Positions 41,840-50,331 of a DNA stretch of 64,000 nucleotides are shown piece by piece. Source of the stretch: Paraflavitalea sp. CAU 1676 (lineage in GTDB: Bacteria; Bacteroidota; Bacteroidia; Chitinophagales; Chitinophagaceae); assembly GCF_029223285.1 (NCBI RefSeq), contig NZ_JARHUJ010000009.1, positions 434,001-498,000 of the forward strand. Direction: 5' to 3'. Both the position numbers and the translations under genes were made by a program. The notes under the pieces are model-generated. The model saw only the letters and a list, made by a program, of their open reading frames with translations. It was not told where the DNA came from and did no database searches. Every line of letters begins with the position of its first letter. The stretch's first letter is position 1.

Positions 41840-43858
41840 ATGATGAAAATTACAGCCTTGCCCTGCCGCTCAGCAGGGATAGCCCTCCTATTCACCGCCG
41901 CATCGTTCCAGTCTTGCAAACCACGCGGCGCCACCGCCGCCGTTACCGGCGATGCCGCCGAAAAAGTATATGTAGCACCCGGTAAATACGATGAGTTCTA
42001 CAGCTTCGTATCGGGTGGCTTCAATGGCCAGATGAGCGTTTACGGATACCCCTCGGGTCGTCTGTTGCGCATCATACCCGTATTTTCCCTGCAGCCCGAG
42101 AACGGCTATGGCTTCAGTGAGGAGACCAAACCCATGCTCAATACAGCGCATGGCTACGTGCCGTGGGATGATTTGCACCACGTTTCATTGTCCACCACCA
42201 ATGGCGAGCACGATGGTCGTTGGGTATTTGCCAATGGCAACAACACCCCGCGTATAGCCCGCGTTGATATGTCTACCTTCCGTACGGCCGAGATACTCGA
42301 GATACCCAATAGTGCTGGTAACCACTCCTCGCCCTACATTACCGAAAATACAGAGTATGTAGTGGCAGGCACCCGCTTTAGCATCCCTGTCCTTACCAAT
42401 GAAGATGTGCCCATCAATACCTACAAAGACAATTTCAGGGGCACCATCAGTTTTATCAAAGTAGATCCGCAGAGCGGCCACCTCAACATCGCCTTCCAGG
42501 TGCTTACGCCCGGTGTTAATTTCGACCTGGCCCGCGCCGGTAAAGGACCCTCACACGGTTGGTTCTTCTTCAGTTGTTACAACTCCGAGAAAGCCAACAC
42601 CCTGCTCGAAGTGAATGCTTCAGCGAAAGACAAAGATTTCATCATGGCCATCAACTGGAAAAAGGCCGAAGAATACCTCGCTGCCGGCAAGGGCAAAAAA
42701 GTAGCCGCCAAATATGCCCATAACCTGCTCGATGAAAAAACACATACTGCCACCTCCACTATCCTCAACGAAGTGTTGGTGCTCGATCCCAAAGAACTCG
42801 AAGGCATCGTTTATTTCATACCCTGTCCCAAATCGCCCCACGGTACCGATGTGGATCCTACGGGCGAGTACATCGTAGGCAGTGGCAAACTCGCAGCGGT
42901 GATCCCGGTGTTCTCCTTCACCAAAATGCAGCAGGCCATCGCCGCGAAGAATTATGATGGCAGCTACGACGGCCTTCCCGTTCTTAAATATGAAGCCGTT
43001 CTGCATGGTGAAGTAACGAAGCCAGGGCTCGGACCCCTTCATACCGAATTTGATGCCAATGGCAATGCCTATACCTCCATGTTTGTATCGTCCGAAATCG
43101 TAAAGTGGAATGTGAAAGAATTGAAAGTTCTCGACCGCGTGCCCACCTATTATTCCATCGGGCACCTGAGCGTAATGGGCGGCCCCACCAAAAAACCTTA
43201 TGGCAAATACATGGTGGCCTACAACAAGATCACGAAAGACCGCTACCTGCCCGTTGGGCCCGAGCTGCCGCAAAGTGCGCAACTGTATGATATCAGTGGC
43301 GACAAGATGAAACTGCTGCTCGACTTCCCCACAGTGGGCGAACCGCACTATGCCGAAGCCATCCTGGCCGATAAGATATCGAAGAACAGCGTCAAGATCT
43401 ACAAGATCGAAGAGAATCAGCACCCGTATGTATCGAAAGGGGAGGGGCAAACGAAAGTGGAGCGCAAAGGAAACCAGGTGCATGTATGGATGACGGCCAT
43501 TCGCTCGCACCTTACGCCCGATAATATAGAAGGCGTTAAAGTAGGCGACGAAGTGTATTTCCACGTCACCAACCTCGAGCAGGATTGGGATGTGCCCCAT
43601 GGCTTCGCCATCAAGGGCGCCAATAATGCCGAGATACTCATTATGCCCGGCGAAACCCAAACCCTCCTGTTCAAGCCCGATAGAGCTGGTATGTTCCCTT
43701 TCTATTGTACTGACTTCTGCTCGGCGCTTCACCAGGAAATGCAGGGTTACCTCCGTGTATCTCCCACAGGCAGTAATGTAGCGCTTGCCTTTAGTACTGG
43801 TACCAACAAGCCCGCCGGCGACAAAGACAGTACCGCCGCCGGTGCCAAAGCAGAATAA
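41840..43858 (+). CDS. nosZ: Nitrous oxide reductase, clade II (Sec-type)
   Basis: NosZ reduces N2O to N2 at a copper-sulfide (CuZ) centre fed by a CuA centre. The 672-residue protein lacks a Tat signal; it has a Sec signal ending in a lipobox (SFQSC, Cys26), which marks clade II and suggests lipid anchoring. The beta-propeller part carries His-rich motifs expected for CuZ: WDDLHHVS, TNGEHDGR, CPKSPHGTDVDPTG, GLGPLHTEFDANG and SIGHLSVMGG. The C-terminal cupredoxin CuA domain has WDVPHGFAIKG and FYCTDFCSALHQEMQGYLRV, with Cys623, Cys627, His631 and Met634 as copper ligands. The tail is disordered. It is the core gene of the cluster. Confidence 0.97.
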   Translation: MMKITALPCRSAGIALLFTAASFQSCKPRGATAAVTGDAAEKVYVAPGKYDEFYSFVSGGFNGQMSVYGYPSGRLLRIIPVFSLQPENGYGFSEETKPMLNTAHGYVPWDDLHHVSLSTTNGEHDGRWVFANGNNTPRIARVDMSTFRTAEILEIPNSAGNHSSPYITENTEYVVAGTRFSIPVLTNEDVPINTYKDNFRGTISFIKVDPQSGHLNIAFQVLTPGVNFDLARAGKGPSHGWFFFSCYNSEKANTLLEVNASAKDKDFIMAINWKKAEEYLAAGKGKKVAAKYAHNLLDEKTHTATSTILNEVLVLDPKELEGIVYFIPCPKSPHGTDVDPTGEYIVGSGKLAAVIPVFSFTKMQQAIAAKNYDGSYDGLPVLKYEAVLHGEVTKPGLGPLHTEFDANGNAYTSMFVSSEIVKWNVKELKVLDRVPTYYSIGHLSVMGGPTKKPYGKYMVAYNKITKDRYLPVGPELPQSAQLYDISGDKMKLLLDFPTVGEPHYAEAILADKISKNSVKIYKIEENQHPYVSKGEGQTKVERKGNQVHVWMTAIRSHLTPDNIEGVKVGDEVYFHVTNLEQDWDVPHGFAIKGANNAEILIMPGETQTLLFKPDRAGMFPFYCTDFCSALHQEMQGYLRVSPTGSNVALAFSTGTNKPAGDKDSTAAGAKAE

Positions 43859-43866
43859 AAATCATC

Positions 43867-43900
43867 GACCGTGCTGCCGGCACAACACCGCAGCACGGTC
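43867..43900 (+). other. Intra-operon hairpin between nosZ and the NosL fusion gene
   Basis: GACCGTGCTGC (43867-43877) pairs perfectly with GCAGCACGGTC (43890-43900) around a 12-base loop, without a following T-run. It sits 8 bases after the nosZ stop. It could protect the nosZ message 3' end or lower the level of downstream accessory genes. Confidence 0.5.
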
Positions 43901-43912
43901 TATTGCACAGCT

Positions 43913-44953
43913 ATGAAACCCATGAGCATAACCGCCCGCCTCCTCGTAGCCCTCAGCGCACTCACGTTGCTGATCACCCTCTTCCAGCCCTTCTGGAGCA
44001 TCTATCTTATAGCACCACAGTACCCCGAAGGGTTGTCCATGCAGATATGGTTGAATAAACTGAGCGGACAGGTAGAGATCATCAACGGGCTCAATCACTA
44101 CATCGGCATGAAGCATATTAAAGAAGAAATGTTTCCCGAGTTTGGGTATCTGCCCTATGTAATGGTAGGTTTTGTGGTGGCTGGATTAGCCGTGGCAATT
44201 TACGGACGTCGCCGGGCACTGTTCGCTTACCTTCTGTTATTGCTGGCAGGCGGTGCGCTGGCACTCTACGACTTTTATCAATGGGGCTACGATTATGGTC
44301 ACAACCTCGATCCCAACGCCGCTATCGTGGTGCCTGGCCTCAGTTACCAGCCGCCCCTCATCGGTCACAAGCAGTTGCTCAACTTCGATGCCTATTCCTA
44401 TCCCGCAACCGGCGGCTGGATCGTTGTTGGTGCTGTGAGCGTGTTGTGCCTCGTTTGGATCGTCGAATACCGCCGGAGGCATCGTACGCAGAAAGCCACC
44501 AGAAAATTATCCGCAGCAGCACTCTTTACCGCGGGCAGCATGGTGCTGTTCCTGGCGGGCTGTACACCCAAACCAGAGCCCATCGTCACCGGCAAAGACC
44601 TGTGCACCAGTTGCAAAATGAGCATCGCCGATGCCCGCTTTGCAGCCGAGGTACTAACAAAGAAAGGTAAAGTGTATAAGTTCGATGATGTGCATTGCAT
44701 GGCAGCATTCCTGCAGGCGCGTGCGGTCGAACTCTCCGCCATCCATCAAACCCTCGTGGCCGATTACAACCAGCCACAACAGTTTATTGAAGTAGGGAAA
44801 GCCGAGTTCGTCATCGGCAGCGCGATCAAAAGCCCCATGGGCGGTAATGCCGCCGCATTCATCAATACACAGGCAGCAACGGCAACAGCTGCACAGTTCG
44901 AAGGCAGCCGCCGCACCAATTGGCCCACCTTATACAATATTCTCGTAAAATGA
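43913..44953 (+). CDS. nosL: Membrane protein fused to a NosL copper chaperone domain
   Basis: A 346-residue fusion. Residues ~1-190 form a membrane domain with about four helices (near 12-33, 82-98, 104-120 and 168-184) and a periplasmic loop (ISIYLIAPQYPEGLSMQIW... to NHYIGMKHIKEEMFPEFGY), the kind of separate membrane protein often found in Bacteroidota nos clusters. At 199-217 lies an embedded lipoprotein-like signal ending LAGC (Cys217), followed by the NosL domain: KDLCTSCKMSIADARFAAEVLTK with C231/C234 and Met236, and YKFDDVHCMAAFL. NosL delivers copper to NosZ. So a NosL lipoprotein has been joined in frame to its neighbour, and whether the lipobox is processed is open. I chose MKPMSITARLL as start over an upstream ATG at 43871. 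The stop overlaps nosD by ATGA. Confidence 0.82.
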   Translation: MKPMSITARLLVALSALTLLITLFQPFWSIYLIAPQYPEGLSMQIWLNKLSGQVEIINGLNHYIGMKHIKEEMFPEFGYLPYVMVGFVVAGLAVAIYGRRRALFAYLLLLLAGGALALYDFYQWGYDYGHNLDPNAAIVVPGLSYQPPLIGHKQLLNFDAYSYPATGGWIVVGAVSVLCLVWIVEYRRRHRTQKATRKLSAAALFTAGSMVLFLAGCTPKPEPIVTGKDLCTSCKMSIADARFAAEVLTKKGKVYKFDDVHCMAAFLQARAVELSAIHQTLVADYNQPQQFIEVGKAEFVIGSAIKSPMGGNAAAFINTQAATATAAQFEGSRRTNWPTLYNILVK

Positions 44954-46182
44954 AAAACTGGCTCCTTATATCGACCATGCTCATGTGCCAGGCGGCCAAC
45001 GCCGGCACCATCGTCGTGGGCGGCGAAAAAGGATTGCCATCCATCAAACAGGGCCTGGCGCTCACCAAACCCGGCGACACCCTGCTCATAAAAAAAGGCA
45101 GCTGGTATGTCAACAATGCCATCGTCGATAAGAAGATTGTCGTGCAGGGCGAAGGCTGGCCTGTACTACACGGAGCCGATAAATATGTCATCCTCACCGT
45201 TACGGGAAAAGGGGCGGTTATCCGCGGACTTCATTTCACCAACAGTGGTTATTCATCCATGGAAGAGCGGCCCGCCCTGCGCATCATCGATGCCAGCGAG
45301 GTCGTTGTAGAAGGCAACCGCTTTACCCATACCTATTTCGGCATCCATGCCGCTAATAGCCATCATTTCACCATCCGCAACAATACCTTTCAGGGAGTTA
45401 CCCGCACGGAGCAAACTACCGGCAATGGCATCCATCTCTGGAAGTGTTCTCATGCGCTGATCGATGGCAACACCGCAGCCGGCCACCGTGATGGCATCTA
45501 TTTCGAGTTTGTAACACAATCTATTGTTCAAAACAACCGGAGTCACCACAATATCCGGTATGGGTTGCATTTCATGTTCTCCGACAACGACAGCTATACC
45601 GCCAATGCATTTCATGACAATGGGGCCGGGGTGGCTGTCATGTTCTCGAAAAAGGTGATTATGGAGCGCAACCGGTTTAACAACAACTGGGGGCCCGCGG
45701 CGTATGGATTGCTGCTCAAGGAGATCAGCGACAGCCGCATCCTCCACAATGCATTCGAACAAAACACGGTGGGCATCTATATGGAAGGAGCCAACCGCAT
45801 CGAAGTAGGCTATACCAGTTTCCGGGCCAACGGATGGGCTGCGCGTGTGCAGGCCAGTTGTGCCGGAAATAACTTTCACCACAATAACTTTCACACCAAT
45901 ACATTCGATATAGCCACCAATGGCACACTCGTGCTCAATACCTTCAATGGAAACTATTGGGATAAATACGAGGGATATGATCTCAATCGTGATGGCGTGG
46001 GCGATGTGCCATTTCATCCGGTGAGCTTGTATTCCATGCTTGTAGAGCGCGATCCCAACAGCCTCTTGCTGTTGCGCAGCTTTATGGTAGGCTTGCTCGA
46101 TAAAGCCGAGAAAGCCATTCCCAGTCTCACCCCCGAAAACCTGGTCGATACACTACCCTTCATGAAACCCATCGCCTTATGA
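44950..46182 (+). CDS. nosD: NosD, periplasmic copper-site maturation protein
   Basis: NosD is a periplasmic right-handed beta-helix protein that works with NosF and NosY to build the CuZ centre of NosZ. The 410-residue protein has a signal peptide (LLISTMLMCQAANA) and then repeating helix turns: NAIVDKKIVVQGEGWPVLHG, AVIRGLHFTNSG, VVVEGNRFTHTYFGIHAANSHHFTIRNNTF, NGIHLWKCSHALIDGNTAAGHRDGIYFEFV and so on. FEQNTVGIYMEGANRIEVGY and NGNYWDKYEGYDLNRDGVGDVPF are typical NosD ends. I set the start at 44950, where ATGA overlaps the NosL-fusion stop. The gene stop in turn overlaps nosF by ATGA, so the accessory genes are translationally coupled. Confidence 0.93.
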   Translation: MKNWLLISTMLMCQAANAGTIVVGGEKGLPSIKQGLALTKPGDTLLIKKGSWYVNNAIVDKKIVVQGEGWPVLHGADKYVILTVTGKGAVIRGLHFTNSGYSSMEERPALRIIDASEVVVEGNRFTHTYFGIHAANSHHFTIRNNTFQGVTRTEQTTGNGIHLWKCSHALIDGNTAAGHRDGIYFEFVTQSIVQNNRSHHNIRYGLHFMFSDNDSYTANAFHDNGAGVAVMFSKKVIMERNRFNNNWGPAAYGLLLKEISDSRILHNAFEQNTVGIYMEGANRIEVGYTSFRANGWAARVQASCAGNNFHHNNFHTNTFDIATNGTLVLNTFNGNYWDKYEGYDLNRDGVGDVPFHPVSLYSMLVERDPNSLLLLRSFMVGLLDKAEKAIPSLTPENLVDTLPFMKPIAL

Positions 46183-46946
46183 TCCGCATCGAACACCTCC
46201 ACAAGCGATTCAGTAAACTGGCCGTACTCACCGATGTCAGCGCCAGCTTCCGGGCCGGACAGGTCATCGCGCTCATTGGTCCCAATGGGTCGGGCAAAAC
46301 CACCCTCATCAAAAGCATATTGGGTATGGTAAAACCCAGCGCTGGTCAGATATATTTTAATGATCAGCCGATCGGAGAGCAATTCGAATACCGCCGCCAA
46401 ATCGGCTATATGCCGCAGATAGGCCGTTACCCCGATCATATGAAGATCAGTCAGGTTATGGCTATGATGCAGAATATTCGTAACCAGCCGGCAGCTGCCA
46501 TCGACGAAGACTTGTACCTGGCCTACGACATTGCCGCTATTGCCCATAAACCCATGCACAGTCTTTCAGGCGGTACACGGCAAAAGATCAGCGCTATACT
46601 GGCATTTATGTTTCGGCCGGAAGTGTTGATACTCGATGAGCCCACCGCTGGGCTCGATCCGCTTGCCAGCGAGATCCTGCGCAACAAGATACTGGTCGAA
46701 AAGCAGCGGGGGCGCCTCATCCTCATCACCAGTCATATCCTCAATGATCTCGACGAACTGGCCACCGATATATTGTACCTGCACGAAGGGCAGGTCAAGT
46801 GTTACGATACATTGCCCAACATCTTACAGCAAACGGGCCAGGCAAAACTCTCAAAAGCCATTGCCGCTCTCATGCAGGCGCAAAGTCACTCGCCTGCTAA
46901 GATGCAAAACGGCCAGTGCACCACCAAAACTGTCAGCCATGTTTAA
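46179..46946 (+). CDS. nosF: NosF, ABC transporter ATPase
   Basis: NosF is the cytoplasmic ATPase of the NosDFY complex, which is thought to supply or process the sulfur/copper for NosZ. The 255-residue protein shows Walker A GPNGSGKT (34-41), the signature LSGGTRQK (129-136), Walker B VLILDEPTAGLDP (149-161) and a late His in LILITSHIL. It begins in an ATGA overlap with nosD and its end overlaps nosY by eight bases. The C-terminal ~30 residues (KAIAALMQAQSHSPAKMQNGQ) are polar and probably disordered. Confidence 0.93.
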   Translation: MIRIEHLHKRFSKLAVLTDVSASFRAGQVIALIGPNGSGKTTLIKSILGMVKPSAGQIYFNDQPIGEQFEYRRQIGYMPQIGRYPDHMKISQVMAMMQNIRNQPAAAIDEDLYLAYDIAAIAHKPMHSLSGGTRQKISAILAFMFRPEVLILDEPTAGLDPLASEILRNKILVEKQRGRLILITSHILNDLDELATDILYLHEGQVKCYDTLPNILQQTGQAKLSKAIAALMQAQSHSPAKMQNGQCTTKTVSHV

Positions 46947-47706
46947 GCTCGCCAAATACGTCTGGTACGATATCCTCCGTAGCAAGGTGGTTATAGCTTA
47001 TACGGCATTCCTGCTCACCGTGTCCATGAGTTTGTTCCAGCTCGAGGCCGATAGTGGCAAGGCCCTGCTCAGCCTGCTCAATATCATCCTGCTCATCGTG
47101 CCGTTGGTGAGCATCATCTTTGCCACCATACATTATTACAATAGTTACGAGTTCATCGAGCTCATGTTGTCGCAACCCGTCAGCCGCACACGTATTCTGC
47201 TGAGCGAATATGTCGGCACCGCCGGCAGTCTCACGGCAGCATTCCTGTTGGGCGTGGGCATACCGGTATTGATCTACCAGCCCACTGCAACGGGCATGGC
47301 CTTATTGTTTACGGGTAGTATGCTTACCATTATTACCTGTTCCCTGGCCTTCCTGGTATCTGTGAAGGCGCGGGAAAAGGCCCGTGGCATCGGGGCCGCC
47401 CTGCTCTGCTGGTTTTATTTTGCCCTGTTGTACGATGGGTTGTTGCTGCTGCTCATATTCACCTTCAGCGATTACCCACTCGAGAAGGTCACCTTGCTGC
47501 TCACCTCGCTCAATCCCATCGACCTCGCCCGCATCTTCCTCATGCTGCAGCTCGATATCAGTGCGCTCATGGGGTATACAGGCGCCACCTACAAAGTGTT
47601 TTTCGGCAGCGGATGGGGATTGCTCTATACAGCCGTTATTCTGCTTGCCTGGGCAATGATACCGCTTTGGATGGCCATTCGCCGCTTCCGTCGCAAAGAC
47701 CTTTAG
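46939..47706 (+). CDS. nosY: NosY, membrane permease of the NosDFY complex
   Basis: A 255-residue inner-membrane protein with about six helices, among them AFLLTVSMSLFQLE, LLNIILLIVPLVSIIFATIHYYNS, LTAAFLLGVGIPVLIY, LLFTGSMLTIITCSLAFLVSV, ALLCWFYFALLYDGLLLLLIF and WGLLYTAVILLAWAMIPLWMAIRRF. The order and the ending (RRFRRKDL) agree with NosY in Bacteroidota. The true start is ATG 46939, eight bases inside nosF. It completes the accessory set. No nosR-like electron-transfer protein is present, as is usual for clade II clusters. Confidence 0.92.
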   Translation: MFKLAKYVWYDILRSKVVIAYTAFLLTVSMSLFQLEADSGKALLSLLNIILLIVPLVSIIFATIHYYNSYEFIELMLSQPVSRTRILLSEYVGTAGSLTAAFLLGVGIPVLIYQPTATGMALLFTGSMLTIITCSLAFLVSVKAREKARGIGAALLCWFYFALLYDGLLLLLIFTFSDYPLEKVTLLLTSLNPIDLARIFLMLQLDISALMGYTGATYKVFFGSGWGLLYTAVILLAWAMIPLWMAIRRFRRKDL

Positions 47707-47729
47707 GTTGATGAAAATAAGCTGCGGGG

Positions 47730-47773
47730 CTGATCTCCATCAGTTACTCCGCATGTTGTGCCAGCTACATTTG
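47730..47773 (+). promoter_or_regulatory. hemN promoter with FNR/CRP-type dyad and minus-7 box
   Basis: CTGAT-CTCC-ATCAG (47730-47743) is a perfect 5-bp dyad differing from the FNR consensus only in its outer bases. Exactly 22 bases after it is TACATTTG (47766-47773), a perfect minus-7 box. A start about five bases later would fall at the ATG at 47778. The spacing equals that of the nos promoter. Confidence 0.55.
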
Positions 47774-47777
47774 TATC

Positions 47778-49187
47778 ATGCAAATAGCCTCTATCGATCC
47801 GCAGTTGCTCGAACGCTACAACCGGCCTGTGCCCCGCTATACCAGTTATCCTACAGTACCTGTCTGGGAACCGGAGATAGGTGAGGAGCGCTGGCGCGAA
47901 CAGGTGACCCAAGCCTTCCATCGAGAAAATGGGATCAACCTTTCGGGCGGAGATACGGGCATCCTTCAACAAAGAAGCACCGCCAACGGCCTGTCGCTTT
48001 ACCTCCATTTGCCATTTTGCGAATCGCTCTGTACCTATTGTGGATGCAATAAAAAGATCACCACCAACCACAGCGTTGAAGAAGAATACATGAAAGTGAT
48101 ACTGGCAGAGTGGAAACTGTACCGTGACCAGTTTAAAGAACGACCGCTCATACGTGAGTTGCACCTGGGCGGTGGCACGCCCACCTTTTTCAGTGCGGCG
48201 AATCTGCGCCGGCTCATGGAAGACCTGCTGGCAGGTTGTGATATTCACCCCGATCATGCCTTCAGCATCGAAGGGCATCCGAACAATACAACCCGCGAGC
48301 ACCTGCAAACACTGGCGGCGCTGGGCTTCCGGCGTATTAGTTACGGGGTGCAGGACAATGATCCCGAAGTACAGCGCATCATCAACCGCATACAACCCCT
48401 GGACAATGTGCGCCGCGCAACGGAGCAGGCACGTGCATGCGGGTTTACCTCTATCAATTTCGATCTTATCTATGGCTTACCACTGCAAACCCTGGCAAGC
48501 ATCGAACGAACGATGAACGAAGTGATCGCACTGCGGCCCGACCGTATCGCGTTTTATAGCTATGCCCACGTACCGTGGACCTCCCGCGCTCAGCGCCTCT
48601 TCGATGAATCGCACCTGCCGTCGGCAGCAGAAAAACTGGCCTTGTACCAGCATGGGCGCGAGCTGCTTACGCAGCAGGGGTATGCCGATATTGGGATGGA
48701 TCACTTTGCTTTACCAACGGATGAATTGTACCAGGCCTGGCAGGCTGGCATCCTGCACCGCAACTTCATGGGGTATACCACGCAACATACGGGCTTGTTA
48801 GTCGGACTCGGCGTATCGGCCATCAGCGATGCCGGTAATGCATTTGCGCAAAACGAGAAAACATTACACGATTATAATGCACGCGTGCAGGCAGGTCACC
48901 TGCCGGTAAAGAAGGGCTATGTGCTTACGACGGCCGAGCTTGCCGTGCGTCGCTACATTCTCGATATCAGTTGCAAAGGATATACAGAAATAGCCGCCGC
49001 CGATGTGCCGGCCTTGCAGGAATATTGTTTCGACAGGCTGGAGGCATTGGCGGCCGATGGGCTCATTACCTGGCAGCATCCACGTGTGCGGCTCACCGCG
49101 CTGGGGCATTATTTTCTACGCCATGTATGTGCAGCATTCGATGCGCATCTTACAGAGGGGGCGAATACGTTCAGCAAGGCAATATGA
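47778..49187 (+). CDS. hemN: Oxygen-independent coproporphyrinogen III oxidase
   Basis: HemN converts coproporphyrinogen III to protoporphyrinogen IX without oxygen, a radical-SAM step in anaerobic heme synthesis. The 469-residue protein starts with the family mark YNRPVPRYTSYPTVPVW. The 4Fe-4S radical-SAM motif is LYLHLPFCESLCTYCGC (C81, C85, C88, plus C90). LHLGGGTPTFF, SIEGHPNNTT, RISYGVQDNDPEVQRIINR, INFDLIYGLP, RIAFYSYAHVPW and IGMDHFALPTDEL follow. Its place after the nos cluster and under a matching regulatory box fits supply of heme for anaerobic respiration. A TTG start at 47805 (LLERYNRPVP) would also fit and would leave a leader after the predicted transcript start. Confidence 0.95.
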   Translation: MQIASIDPQLLERYNRPVPRYTSYPTVPVWEPEIGEERWREQVTQAFHRENGINLSGGDTGILQQRSTANGLSLYLHLPFCESLCTYCGCNKKITTNHSVEEEYMKVILAEWKLYRDQFKERPLIRELHLGGGTPTFFSAANLRRLMEDLLAGCDIHPDHAFSIEGHPNNTTREHLQTLAALGFRRISYGVQDNDPEVQRIINRIQPLDNVRRATEQARACGFTSINFDLIYGLPLQTLASIERTMNEVIALRPDRIAFYSYAHVPWTSRAQRLFDESHLPSAAEKLALYQHGRELLTQQGYADIGMDHFALPTDELYQAWQAGILHRNFMGYTTQHTGLLVGLGVSAISDAGNAFAQNEKTLHDYNARVQAGHLPVKKGYVLTTAELAVRRYILDISCKGYTEIAAADVPALQEYCFDRLEALAADGLITWQHPRVRLTALGHYFLRHVCAAFDAHLTEGANTFSKAI

Positions 49188-49339
49188 CCATTACACTTTC
49201 CACATCCTTAGTGCTTTATGTAAGCCCACCTGTCACAGATCATCCGCACCTGATAAAAATCAGTAACCCGGAAAACAGCGGTCAGCTTCCGGGCAGCGAT
49301 CCCGACCGACATTTGAGGCGTAAAAAAAATCGAACCGTT

Positions 49340-49687
49340 ATGGCAACAACAATGCATCCTTCCGTACAGCCCGCCTATACAATTGCAAACAACAATACTG
49401 GCGCCTGGACCCGCTTCATGGAATGGGCCAAAGGGCAAGATGACAACCGATTAATGTGGCTGGCGATTGCGCTGGGTGGGTTTGGTTGTGTACTCACACC
49501 CATCACCATCCTGTTTGTGTCGATGGCGGGTATGAACTTATTCCTGTTCATGACAGCCCTGATGGCGATGGCGATCTCGCTTATCGTGAACCTCGCGGCC
49601 ATGCCTACGAAATACACCATTCCTGTGTTTTTTCTGAGTGTGCTGATCGATGTGGCTGTGATAGTAGCGGCGCTGGCAAGTCTTTGA
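49340..49687 (+). CDS. Small membrane protein of unknown function
   Basis: A 115-residue protein. After an N-terminal polar ~30 residues (with ANNNTGAWTRFMEWAKG) come hydrophobic helices: WLAIALGGFGCVLTPITILFVSMAGM, LFLFMTALMAMAISLIVNLAAM and YTIPVFFLSVLIDVAVIVAALASL. No family recognised. The start at 49340 avoids the upstream frame that merely overlaps the end of hemN; an ATGA start at 49184 would be translationally coupled to hemN but the extra 52 residues look non-coding. A terminator follows. Confidence 0.5.
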   Translation: MATTMHPSVQPAYTIANNNTGAWTRFMEWAKGQDDNRLMWLAIALGGFGCVLTPITILFVSMAGMNLFLFMTALMAMAISLIVNLAAMPTKYTIPVFFLSVLIDVAVIVAALASL

Positions 49688-50091
49688 AGAATTGGTCTAT
49701 CATAGTTTGCAGCCGGGTGGAGCAGGAGCCATCCGGCTTTTTTTATGGGGAAACTCGGTAGCTTGCATAAGAATAAAAGAACCTGCAGGCTCACATTGGC
49801 ATACGGTAAGAACTTAAATCATTTCCCGTGAAAAAGCTCCTCCGTCTTCAACCAATGATCACCCGCAGGGATTTGTACAGATTCCCATAGTAATCATTAC
49901 CTGTGCAAAAAAGTTGATGTGCGAGTGGTTGGGTGAAAAGTTTAACGGCAGGGCAGCAACTACCCAAAAACGGTCATTGTAGGTTGATCTCAAAGCTGCA
50001 GGCGCCGTAACGATAGGAAAGATACAAAGAGGTTTCGATATATCAACGAATCTGTTGACTATTTTTTTCTGGCATAGGAATAACATTGGCC
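49688..50091. other. Gene-free stretch
   Basis: A 404-base gap between the small membrane protein and the HTH gene. Besides the terminator at its beginning I see no ORF, repeat or motif worth naming. Confidence 0.5.
49711..49746 (+). terminator. Terminator after the small membrane protein gene
   Basis: GCCGGGTGG pairs with CCATCCGGC (one G-T pair) around an eight-base loop, then TTTTTTTATG. It ends the hemN downstream transcript. Confidence 0.7.
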
Positions 50092-50331
50092 ATGCCATTC
50101 AGTAAAAAAGACCAGCAAAAGCTCCATGCGTTGGGACAAAGGGTGCGACAACTGCGCGAAGAGCGCGGACTTTCCCTCAAGGCCCTGGCGCATACCATCA
50201 ACAAAGATCCCCAGTCGGTACACCGTCTTGAGCAGGGCGGCGTCAATCCCGGATACCTCTACCTGCTGGCTGTTTGCGAAGGGCTAGAAATAGAAATCAC
50301 CGAATTGTTGGAAGGGGTAGAGGAGGAGTAA
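50092..50331 (+). CDS. XRE-family HTH transcriptional regulator
   Basis: A 79-residue protein that is one helix-turn-helix domain: ALGQRVRQLREERGLSLKALAHTINKDPQSVHRLEQGGVNPGYLYLLAVCEGLEIEITELL. The recognition helix would be KDPQSVHRLEQG. The tail (GVEEE) is acidic. The target is unknown. I used the ATG at 50092; a TTG six bases upstream is possible. Its last 35 bases overlap the end of the convergent M50-like gene, so both genes may influence each other by antisense transcription. Confidence 0.85.
   Translation: MPFSKKDQQKLHALGQRVRQLREERGLSLKALAHTINKDPQSVHRLEQGGVNPGYLYLLAVCEGLEIEITELLEGVEEE

Noticed and set aside
42620-43732. 370-codon open frame antisense to nosZ
   Set aside because: Lies fully within nosZ, where the copper-site motifs are read; His/Phe-rich content is the shadow of the sense codons.
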